Shown one piece after another: positions 46,211-55,974 of a stretch of DNA of 64,000 nucleotides (positions are counted from its first letter, which is position 1; every line of letters begins with the position of its first letter). This DNA is from Theocolax elegans. Its lineage: Eukaryota > Arthropoda > Insecta > Hymenoptera > Cerocephalidae. The position numbers and the translations under genes are program-made. The stretch is taken from NCBI GenBank assembly GCA_026168455.1, contig CM047431.1:22075365-22139364 (forward strand), written 5' to 3'. The notes beneath the pieces are model-generated. The model had not been told where the DNA came from, made no database searches, and was given only the letters and a program-made list of their open reading frames with translations.

Positions 46211-47169
46211 TTATGCACAAATGCATAATCAGATAGATACCTTTGTAACTTATTCAAATTCGTAGCCAAAATAATTTTAAGTTAGAATTAAGTTTTATGT
46301 ACCGGACCCACCAACAGGTATCAGTGTTTACCTCTGTGGGAATTGCGTGGAATGTTTGTAATTTCTATGTAATTATATACTTTCTAGTGAAATAAACAAT
46401 TTGTCCAATATGTGGATCAAAAATAAAATATTAGCTATCAATGTCTTTTCTACGATATATTGATAATGTATATAAAAATTTTTTTAAAAAGTATTTAAAT
46501 ACAGTATTTAATAAATACTTTTCCAAGATAGTCAGTATTCGACGATTGTTTTTTAAGTTATTCTTGGAACAATTTATCTGGTCCTAAAAGATGAATTGAA
46601 AAACTTATTGCTACATTGTACCTATTTCGAGAATAGAATTTGGAATTTATGTCGAACTTATCCTTTAATTTTGCACCTATATATTAAAATAAATATTATA
46701 GAGTACGTAAGGTGCTAAAATTGATCTAAAAGATAGATATAATCATATGAATATCAATTTTTTTTAAATTTTCGTTTTTCAGTGTATAACTGTTAAACTC
46801 AATTTTCTATGATTTACATAATGTAGCCTTATATTATAATCCAAGCCTGGGCCAATTGCAATCCGTAAGATACTTTCTTCGGATGCATTTTTCAGATACC
46901 TATTTAAAATAAGTATTATGTACTGTATGTAATATTAAGCACAAATATGAGCGAAAAAAATTGGTTTTATTTAATTACAAGTTTAAAAAAATATAGTACT
47001 TGCTAGGCTGTGATTATATTAAGAATGCTCCTCTAGCAGCTAATTGTAACTTTTTGCTTTAAAGTCATTTTTATTAAATTTTCAAATGACTTATAAATGC
47101 ATTAAATCTATATTATTTTTTATTCTACTTTTGTATACACGTTTATAATTATTATATTTCAATTTCTAG
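46211..47169. other. AT-rich sequence upstream of the host-like exon, probably intronic
   Basis: No ORF. It ends in a pyrimidine-rich tract and 'atttcaatttctag', a good 3' splice site for the exon at 47170. No other exon can be recognised here. Confidence 0.5.
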
Positions 47170-48623
47170 ACATCTATGAGAAAGTTTCTTTTTGATCGCA
47201 GTCAATTTATCAATGAACAGTTAGTATCTAACTTTGGTGACAGAAATGAAATGGTATCGAGGGTTGTGATAGATTCCAAAGATATCGAAATACTAATGTC
47301 TGATAGTTCTATAATAGATTTTTTAACTTTATCTGTTATGAAGAAATCGAAACAAGATGTGCAAAACTTAAAGTTAATAAAATTTAGTATTAAAGAAGTT
47401 CCTGAACGATTATGCTATAACACATTACGTAACTTTTCTATACCTTCTCTTAAATGTCTTGACTGTATTAACAATTTAAAGACATATCATGAGTTATTTG
47501 ATGACAATAATGAAGTAATCAAAGCAGATGAGTCTCTTATTAATTCAATAAATACTAGTGAATTTACCTGCGAGAGTACTAAAAAATTAAAGAATTTTGA
47601 TATTATAGAATCAAAGTATCATAGTAGTAAAATGAATCGTAATTGTGTACGAGAATTTACTATCAACTCTCTTGCTCAGATTGAAGTCGACTTTGATTGT
47701 ATTCTTGACGAGTATAACGAATCTGAAACAATAAAAAGCAATAGTTCTACAATTTATAAATATAGTGATAGTTCAACATTTTCCGAACAAATTGATAGTA
47801 CAATTATAAAATTGACTAACAAAAGATCTGCCAATTATAATAGCTCAAGTTCAATGAGAAAGAAACAAAAGATTATTGCAATGAAGACATCTAATGATAA
47901 TATTATTAATGTACAAAATAATGTATCTAGTATAAAGAAAAATGATCAAGATAAGAAAACTGAAAGTAAAGAATTATTAGTAGGTATTCAACTTAGTAGA
48001 ACAGTTAATGAAATTCAGATTGAAAAAAAAATGGAAACATTGCATTGTTCTGTACATCCATCCGTATTAAACATAAGATCAGTATCAACAGAATCTAATT
48101 TACTAAATACATACTTTGAAACAAAAGAAAATAATATGAATATTATACATAATACGGAAAAGAAACTAGATATATCATTGTCATCAAAACCATGTTCTAG
48201 CAGAACTGTGTACAGTAAAAATGATGAAAAATCAAATTTTAAACATAATAGTACAGAAAATATCAATAATAAATACTCGATTAAAAATATTTCGTTGCAT
48301 GAAAAATTAAAAAAAAAAAGGAAAGTAAAATTGAAAACTGATTTAATGAATGAATTTATCGACAATCTAGCTGAAGTTTCTACAGATATGGATACGTCTA
48401 TTAGTAGCTCTGAAGCTGATGATGATAACAACGATTTGGATAATTTCATTAGTTATACTCAAGATGTAACTGATTCTGTAAACATGAAAGCTTATTATTT
48501 ACAAAGTGTTAATCAAACTATTGTAAATAACAAACCATTTTTATTTAAAAAAAGAAAACCTTTGGAGTATAATTTAGATATATATTCACAGGCAGCATCA
48601 CAAGCCGATGATAGTTATTTATA
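47170..48623 (+). CDS. Host-gene exon resembling the FANCM C-terminal region
   Basis: A single uninterrupted frame runs from an acceptor site (ag at 47168-47169) to a donor (tat|gtaagtaag at 48624), about 485 codons; the frame would close at 48678 if unspliced. The protein is rich in Asn, Ser, Lys and Asp and mostly looks disordered. Near the end come 'MNEFIDNLAEVSTDMDTSIS', an Asp-rich run, 'LDNFISYTQDV' and 'MKAYYLQSVNQ', then 'YNLDIYSQAASQADDSYLY'. This order (EFID.EAEVS, SS-acidic, FI..TQD, MRA.YLQSV, IYSQ) is what I know from FANCM helicase homologues upstream of their C-terminal end. FANCM remodels stalled replication forks in the nucleus. No helicase exon is in the window. Identification is from memory of the family; the exon itself is well supported. 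Confidence 0.6.
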
Positions 48624-49401
48624 TGTAAGTAAGATATTTATTAAACATTATATATTTAATATAAGTATTTTCATTTAATATGATAAATATTGAAATCACT
48701 AAAATTTTACATTAATTTGTATAATAGTAATTGTGCAACATGGCAGCAAAATAACTGTTTACTGACGAGTTCAAGTTTGGAGCGTGATCGTGGAAAGGTA
48801 TCCCACATACTATTTTCTCTCACTCTTAGCGCAAAAAGTACTATTTTCTATAATTATGTGTAGCGTAAAGGATGCTATATATGTATAACGGTGGAGAGAG
48901 ATGGGTAGCACACCTTAAGAGTAGGTCGTAACAGAAAAAACTGATCAGATATGACAGTTTAAGTGCATAAAATGAAATTTGTATTCTGCACTATTCTTCT
49001 CTATTAATGGATCAAATTACTCCAAATTTTGCATAAATGATTCATTTGGTCTAGAGAATAGTGCTCTTAATGTAGTTGAAAAATTACGTATTATTATTAT
49101 TTGTCCTAATTTATCTGACCATTGTATGATATGCATTTTTATTACGTTTCTTCACTAATTTTTGCTTCTATGCTATGTTACGATACAAAACTGTACCAGA
49201 ACATTCAAAATAAAGTATAGAATGGCGCTCTGATAACATTTTGTACAAAAAATGATGCAAATTTGCTAAAATTAGTTTGCAAACAATGAACAGTTTTGCA
49301 GGTCTTCTGCGAAAAATATAAGTTTTTTATTTTACCTAAAGGTGGCGCTGTGTAATATTCCTATAGGCCTCGATCTGTCGAATCGATCGGTCATCTATTA
49401 G
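48624..49401. other. AT-rich sequence after the exon, probably intronic
   Basis: No recognisable next exon. Contains no clear repeat. It runs up to the LTR-like sequence that begins around 49400. Confidence 0.45.
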
Positions 49402-49585
49402 TGTTGAGTGCTATTGTTCTGTATATGACTGCGTATTATATGATTCTATAATTATTTTTTTATAACCTTAAATTGTCAAATCTGTCAATCCATCAATCAG
49501 TTTTGTACGACCTTCCCTTAAGCGAGCGCGAGTACGAGTCGGGGAAAACCGTACCCGAACGGAGAATCGCGATGTGACGCGCGCG

Positions 49586-49627
<42 letters not shown>

Positions 49628-50408
49628 CGACGGATGAATAGCGTTCGCCCGAACACCCGAATTCCGTGTCCCTTAATAGTGTTTAAACGATCGCTGCATT
49701 GTTGTTGTTGCTCCTGGAGAGCATTATATTTTTTTGTGATCTTTATTTTTATATATTATTTTAACCTTTAGAGGGCCGGAGTTTTGAAAAATTTGAAAAT
49801 CGCATTTTTCTATAGAAATGTGGTCTAAGGTCCCTGAGTTAGAGCCAAACTAAGTTGCGATGTTGGTGAGTCAGACCCCTTACGCCTAGAGGCGCATTCC
49901 GGTCCGATACGGTAAGGCCAAATATTGAAAAAAAAATTGAGTACTTATAAAAAAAAATGTTTACGCCTCTAGGCGTTTTCCGGCCCTCTAAAGGTTAATA
50001 AACGGTATTTTTTGTTTTCCTCTGAATCTTGACTTGTGTCCAAGTTATTATTTCAAATGTTCGGCGTATATTTCCCCACTCCCGAATACCGCCCTCTCCG
50101 TTAAACGTAGCGGTCGGAGGTAAGCTGCCGCAGAGTAATTATTCCGCTATCTTCGCGATCCTTTTCAGCAAAGGAAATTGCAGCCAGTCTTTGCACGTAG
50201 ATCGAAGCAGTAACTTCGAACCAGTACGCAAGATCGCCAGGTGATTTCGCGGTTGTAACGAACAAGAGTTGGTAAGTCGCGCGCGCGGCCAATGAGTTCG
50301 TAACCGCCGCGCGCCCCCGGGAGGACACCGCCTAGGAACTATAACTAAGCAGTGTCGTGTTTCAGATTTACGTCTCCCCGATACTCCTGTAAGACCATAC
50401 CTCGTTAC
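49402..50408 (+). repeat. Probable solo LTR (GAATACCGCC family) split by a piggyBac MITE
   Basis: The right end 'catacctcgttaca' (50408) matches the GTTACA ends of other LTRs here. AATAAA follows the MITE at ~49998 and 'cactcccgaataccgccctc' lies at ~50083. A tentative left end is TGTTGAGTGC at 49402, with flanks TTAG and GTAG that match at three of four bases. A (GA)n tract lies at 49591-49623. GC-rich ORFs here are short and unconvincing. Confidence 0.45.
49765..49994. mobile_element. piggyBac-type MITE
   Basis: 230 bp between TTAA target duplications (49761-49764, 49995-49998) with perfect 16-bp terminal inverted repeats CCTTTAGAGGGCCGGA. Subterminal 'acgcctagaggcg' and 'cgcctctaggcgt' palindromes lie near 49887 and 49966. 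Non-autonomous, and unrelated in its ends to the piggyBac element at 31787. Confidence 0.93.
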
Positions 50409-50457
50409 AGTAGAAAAGGTAAACTAGTAGTTTCTCTCCCTAAGGAGGAAAATAACA

Positions 50458-50612
50458 TTTTTAGAGGCCTGCGATATCTCGGTCGGTAGGTCTCGTAATC
50501 TGGAGGTCCCAGGTTCGATTCCCGGCCCCGACCGATTGATACAAGCGCCACTAAGTAATGTATTTTCAACAAGTGCTTTCTTCACAAAGACATCGTATGA
50601 CCTTCGTTAAAA
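50458..50612 (+). mobile_element. Short SINE copy with tRNA-like head
   Basis: The head has an A-box-like 'tatctcggtcggtagg' and B-box 'aggttcgattccc'. The body ('gatacaagcgccact', 'catcgtatgacct') matches parts of the SINEs at 10870 and 32977, with the central and terminal modules deleted. A 9-bp repeat aaaataaca flanks it (50449-50457, 50613-50621). The head does not fold as a normal tRNA and is not annotated as one. Confidence 0.65.
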
Positions 50613-50621
50613 AAAATAACA

Positions 50622-51924
50622 CTATCTCTACCGAGGGAGCAGAATAATTTACTTCTTAAGGAGATTAGCCATTTTTGCTTTCTATCGAAAGAAAGTGTTA
50701 CTTTACTTTCTAAGGAGAGGAAAAAATAATTATTCAACTTGTATTGTTTATATTGTGATAAGGTGACATACTACCCATCAGTATCTAGCTACTTGATACC
50801 TCTTAAATAATTTGCCCTGCAATTTCCCGCGTTACTTATCCATTGCATTGAACAATACTATAAATCAGGGAGGTGTAGCTGATACGAGGGAAAACATAGA
50901 CAAGCACACAGTCCTGGATGATGAAGAAATATATTCAAGGCTATCTGACATTCCAAGATGTGACGTGGTTTTTGCGAACCCGGTTGATTTGAAATAATAA
51001 TTGTTATTGTTGCTATTAATTAACCGTTGGGCCGCGTTGCCCTATACCGCATACACAATTTATTTATAATGCGCGAAGATGATGGCCAGTGTCGCCAGGA
51101 ATACGTTTGCTGAAACGCACAGTGCGGAGTGGATTCGAGCAATCCTCCTTGCCCCGAACTCGATTTTAATTAAATAACTAGCGACGGAAACTTCGCTCGC
51201 TAACGCTTGCTTAGTAGTATTTTCATTGTGACTGCATGAGATATGTTTCTATAAAATATATAAACGTAGATTATATAATTATTAAAATTTGAAATTAATC
51301 ATAATGCAATAAAAAAAATTTTCTGGTAAATAATTGCGCTTCTTGGGATTTATTAGCGGTTTATCAATTTATTTATCAAGTTGACCCTTTTCCTTGAAAA
51401 TTTTTGTATGACTAGTTTATAATGAAGTAAATTGATGGATTTAGCAATTTTTATTAAACGTTTTTTGTATGAATATCAAATAACGATGACTTCAGTAAAA
51501 GATAAAAATAGTAAATAATTTTAAAAACTGATTCTATTTGCTTAAATTGATTCTCTTGAATAATCGAAAATTTCAACTAATTCGTTAAAAAATCATATAC
51601 TTGACCCTTGTTCTTGAAAAATTTTTTATGATTAGTTTAATGTAGTATATCGATTATTTGTGCTCTTTCCATTAATTTTTTTTGTATGAATATCGAATTG
51701 TTGGCTGTGGTTGGACATTGTACCCCCATTTAATAGTGTCTATCATAGACTGGTATGTCTAATAGGTTCCTTCTCTGCTACGATCATATGGAGACAGGTT
51801 GGCTGTATGGTAGTGTTAGAATATCCATGATGTCAAAGGTTACTGTCGAGTCCCTCTTCCGCTCGGAAAATAGACTTTTTATTTAATTTTAACAATAGTT
51901 ATTAATATAATTATTACAAAATAA
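50622..51924. other. Intergenic region with a diverged ~224-bp duplication
   Basis: The phrase 'ttgaccctt..ccttgaaaa' plus 'tatga.tagttta' occurs near 51378 and again near 51602, each followed by 'tttttgtatgaatatc'. A 61-codon ORF (50812-50997, TTG start) encodes 'DTRENIDKHTVLDDEEIYSR' and has no recognised domain; it may be a gene fragment. Confidence 0.4.
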
Positions 51925-52641
51925 TTGAGAGCCATTAGTAAAACTAATAATATCTCTGAAATGACGTTGACGGAAAGTCAAAAATTAGTTGTAAAAGAAC
52001 TTGGAGCTCATGCTGGGGCAACATCGACGTTAAACGATGTACATATTTTTCAATTAAAATATTTGCCGGAAAATCCTCCATATCCAGATGAGTTAAAACA
52101 GTTAGCTACTGGACTATCAGAAGATTATATTAATTTTCGTAAAAATATTCGAATATACAATAATGCTTTAACTTTATCATATATTACCACGTTTTTACTT
52201 GCACCCAAATGAAAATAAAGCTCTAAAATATGGACAATTATATGTATTTGATAATGAATTAGGTTTAATTGAAAGAAAAAGATATAAAAATAATTTTGCT
52301 ACAAAATTAGAGTTGTTAAGCTAACTAAGTAACTTATTGACAAATATTAAGCCTTATTTTAAAGCTTATAAAATGATGTATGAAGTTATATAGCTATAAA
52401 ACGAATCGAAAAATTGGATAAAAATAGATATAATTAAGCTCCTTGGAATGAAGTGGCGATCGTATTTGTAGGAAAAAATAGACTTCCTCCTACAGAACGT
52501 GTTATTGTTATATATTCAAGATATGACAACCCAATTAGCATTCCTTTCATAAGTAAACACACTGATCCTATGACTTATCCACTTATTTATCCAAATGGAG
52601 GATACGGATGGATGCCTAATATGAAATACAAAAATAACTAG
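51925..52641 (+). pseudogene. Helitron Rep/helicase N-terminal relic
   Basis: The first frame (51925-52212) ends with 'PYPDELKQLATG' and 'FRKNIRIYNNALTLSYI', typical of the Helitron N-terminal region (PP.EL..L, F..NIR.YN.A). The next frame has 'KYGQLYVF', matching the G.iYH segment. After several stops, 52453-52641 gives 'MAIVFVGKNRLPP' and 'DPMTYPLIYPNGGYGWMP', the hallmark YPLLFP.G..GW motif. At least two frameshifts and four stops are present; the rolling-circle Tyr motifs and the helicase are absent. It ends 'ataactag' next to a GC-rich block. Confidence 0.75.
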
Positions 52642-52745
52642 AGGGGCGGGCCCCCTGTGCGCCACCACGCTCAGGCTGCGCCTGAGAATAAAAACTTATG
52701 AGGCACGGCCGAATGCAGCTTGCGCTTAGCGCTCGCACTCTCAAT
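52642..52745. other. GC-rich block with a 7-bp stem hairpin
   Basis: CTCAGGCTGCGCCTGAG (52670-52686) forms a hairpin in a GC-rich patch surrounded by AT-rich DNA. It directly follows the Helitron relic; whether it is a Helitron 3' end is unproven, because CTAG lies before rather than after it. Confidence 0.4.
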
Positions 52746-53510
52746 GATATCCATTACTGTAATTTTCATAATTAATATATTTTCCTCGAAGTAGATTTTT
52801 CATAAGCATTTTAATTTTTAAACTTTTGAACTTTTAAGTAATATATTATTTAGCAAAGAAAATTGTATATATGTAACTTTTATAGGTTTCCTGTTTTTTC
52901 TTCTCTATATCAATATTTTTTATGTATTATATTTTACAGTAAATTCGTAATGAAGTATTTATACAATCTACATAAACGAGAATAATAAAATTAAGTATTT
53001 GAACATAAATTAGGTATTTGAACATCTTAATTTTCGACTTTAGGTTTAAAATAATTGATTAAAGGAAATTAATTAATAAATTAATAAAAATATTTGTTGT
53101 CATGGTTTTGTTTTCACTTTCACTCAAACTTGCAATGGCACATGCGTAAGTAAATTCAAAATTATCTTTTTACTATTTTTCAATATACTGAAAAAATTTT
53201 CGAGCATGGACACCCGATGTACATAACGCATATACAACCGAAAATCGTCGACATGTGGCGCCACTGTGTTTAAACATAACGTAAAGTTTAACTGGTTTTA
53301 TAGTTGTACACGTTGACAAGTATTGCATTTTTTACAACATAGTTTTGTTGCTGCTCCAACTTGAAGGTTACGCTTCAAAATTTCAGAATTTATCGCGCTT
53401 GGAGTTCTTACCACTAGGGGGATCCGACTGTTCTCTCTACCCGACAGCGAAACAGTCGAATACAAGGCATAAGTATAGCTGCTTTAATATCCATTTGACG
53501 TCGCTTGGCA
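52746..53510. other. AT-rich region, no gene seen
   Basis: No convincing ORF or repeat. A short GC-richer stretch with the 60-codon ORF at 53345-53527 shows no domain. Confidence 0.4.
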
Positions 53511-54266
53511 CTGTAAACAGCGTCTAAAGAAGGGTTCTAGCTCTTTACTGAGGAAACCAAAGCTGGAGAGCCGTGGTTAAATCGCCAATTTTTATTTTTA
53601 CCTGATTTACCTGGTACTGTCCAGGAGAGGAAGCGTTCCTTTTTTTTTCTCCCTCTCGTGACTAATCCCGCCCCGGTAGACAGGTCGGTGGTTCGCGGGT
53701 GCCACTTCACGAAAGGAGGCGCGCGTGACGTAGGCAGCTTCTACGTCAGAGCTCCCTACGTCAGAGATACATACGTCACACAATGTGACGGATAGCCATC
53801 AGGTTAAGCAGCCGATCATTCCCGGATCGGTTGCTTATTTCTCGTCCGTTAATAAGTGTTAACGAGTTGTTTTCACGCTGACCTCGGGGGTAGTTATCGG
53901 TACGACTCCCCTTGAATTGTTAATTGTTAATTTATTATTTTGTGATTGTTTATTCAATAAATTGACTTGGCGAGACGATCCTTCTCGCCGATTAACATAA
54001 TATATCGATTGTTGATAGCGTTTTACCGGTTACAGTCCTATCCCACGAATACCGCCCTCTCCGGTGTTTATCCTAGTTGGCAATTTTGGGCATAGGGCCC
54101 AACACACAATATTAAAGTCAAACGAGGTATTTGACGTTGTAACGGCATTGCACGGGAATCAAAATGATTCCCTGCCGCATCGTGGGACTGTACACTTAAG
54201 GTTGGTAAGTTGAGACAGATTGGGCCTGACCGGGGCCTTACATTCCCCAGTACCCACCCCGTTACA
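53511..54266 (+). repeat. LTR-like sequence (GAATACCGCC family), left end uncertain
   Basis: The right end 'caccccgttaca' is at 54266. AATAAA lies at ~53957 and 'atcccacgaataccgccctc' at ~54042, about 225 bp before the end, the same layout as the sequences ending at 40314 and 50408. A candidate left end TGTAAACAGCG is at 53512, but the flanks do not match. Three 'tacgtca' repeats lie near 53733-53778. Confidence 0.42.
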
Positions 54267-54417
54267 CACATTTTTTGTTGATCTGTAAATTTAATTTTCT
54301 ATGTTATAAATTTATACTTTTAATATAATTATTTTTAGTGTAATTCTAAAAAAATATTGAATAAAAATGAATATAAATGTTAGGGAAAAGTACAAATACA
54401 CAAAATCAATATGTATA

Positions 54418-55002
54418 CAGGGTGTCCTAAAAGTAACGATACACCCAATAAATATTCCAGGTAAAAGCTTTTTTAAAAAAGGTGAAGGTCATTCCTTAAG
54501 TAACTTTTTACGACGAATCCAGTGGTGAACTTGGATTTGACCTTCAACTTGTCATTCAAGGTCATTTCAAGGTCAACTTTGTTTTTTTTATATGGGAACC
54601 CCTATTTTTGACAATAGCAATCGAAAAAGCAAGAAATTTTACGTCTAAAGATGTACTCAGGTCATAGATCAAGGTGACCTTGAACCTTCTGCTGAAGGTT
54701 ATTAAGTTTTAGGTATGGATCGGCTCCGATCTGTACTTGTTTGACACCTTGACCTATGACCTGAGTACATGTTTAGATGTAAAATTTCTCGCTCTTTCGA
54801 TTACTATTGTCAAAAATAGGGCTTCCCATATAAAAAAACAAAGTTGACCTTGAAATGACCTTGAATGACAATTTGAAGGTCAAATCCAAGTTCACCACTG
54901 GATTCGTCGTAAAAAGTTACTTAAGGAATGACCCTCACCTTTTTTAAAAAAAGCTTTTACCTGGAATATTTATTGGGTGTATCGTTACTTTTAGGACACC
55001 CT
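54418..55002. mobile_element. Palindromic MITE with ~275-bp arms
   Basis: CAGGGTGTCCTAAAAGTAAC starts it and its inverse ends it, the last G being lost at the right. Flanks are TA-rich on both sides. The arms match almost throughout, leaving a loop of ~50 bases near 54700. The arms contain several TCAAGGTCA motifs. Its ends match the mariner element at 40338. Confidence 0.85.
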
Positions 55003-55024
55003 ATATATATATATATATATATAT

Positions 55025-55433
55025 TGTAACAGTTTGGTTGCCGCAAGTATGTTTATTTTATTATCGTGGCTGCTCAGCGGTACGGTTAAACTTACCGTAT
55101 TTAAATAAACGTATTTTTCCCGCCATCGCTCTACCAAATCTGTTAAGTGTTAGTCTGAAACCAGGGTCCGGTTTCAGATAACAACCAGGTAAAAATCAAA
55201 TCTAAAATTGACCGCGAAACAGGGATATCGCGTCGAGCACTTGTCAACCAGAAATATACGAGCTCTTAGGATTACGGAAGGAATCATACGTGGATTAAAT
55301 TCGGTTACTTGAACACCGGATTGAATTCTAATAATAGAATAAATTTCTTAAAATAAAAATAAAGATAAATAACAAATAAAATATCTAATTGTCGCCGAGG
55401 TCTACGCTTTTAATTACAAGTCTGTAAACGGCC
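55025..55433 (-). repeat. Inverted 3' portion of a Gypsy-1-type LTR
   Basis: The sequence is the reverse complement of about 2022-2461, starting TGTAACAGTTTGGTTGCCGC against a TA run. It is diverged by substitutions and small deletions relative to Gypsy-1, and is cut at 'aaacggcc'. It is therefore an older, truncated copy lying 540 bp from the Gypsy-2 LTR. Confidence 0.88.
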
Positions 55434-55974
55434 ATGAACTTTTGTATTTCTTCAATTAGTTTTGTAGAAAAAAGTGGCGGTTTGGTACACACAAAGTACA
55501 TGTAATTAGAAGTATCTGTGGTATTTTCAGTAATATCAACTGAGTCGAACAATGTCAAAAATCAAATATTTGATTTTTTATTGTCTGAAGGTCAGTAATA
55601 CTGCAATAATATTCAATTAATGTTTATAATTAAAATTTCATTCAAATCTTGATATAATTTCCAATCTTATAGGTATGTATCATTTCTTTTGTAGGATACA
55701 TATATCTGTTATAAAGTCATGAAAATTATTCATATAAGCGCAAAACAGTAAAATACGTGTTTTTTGGTATTAATAACTTTTGTCATATCTAAGTAAAGCA
55801 TCTAAAAATTTTTACATATTCTAGGTTCAAAAAGGAGTTGTCTAGCAGAATATCAATATGGAATACCCCATACATTTACATCATATTATTTACATAAAAT
55901 TTTATCACTATATAATTATATAAATATTTTAAACATTTATTTTAAAGGGTTTTTGCTGTTCAAATTTCGTGGTT
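55434..55974. other. AT-rich spacer, no gene
   Basis: Nothing recognisable; it separates the inverted LTR fragment from Gypsy-2. Confidence 0.5.

Noticed and set aside
48015..48449. 144-codon minus-strand ORF rich in Phe/Leu/Ser
   Set aside because: It is antisense to the well-supported host exon and looks hydrophobic only because the sense strand is Asn/Lys-rich.
50463..50540. Functional tRNA gene
   Set aside because: A and B boxes are present but acceptor and anticodon arms do not pair properly, and a SINE body follows.
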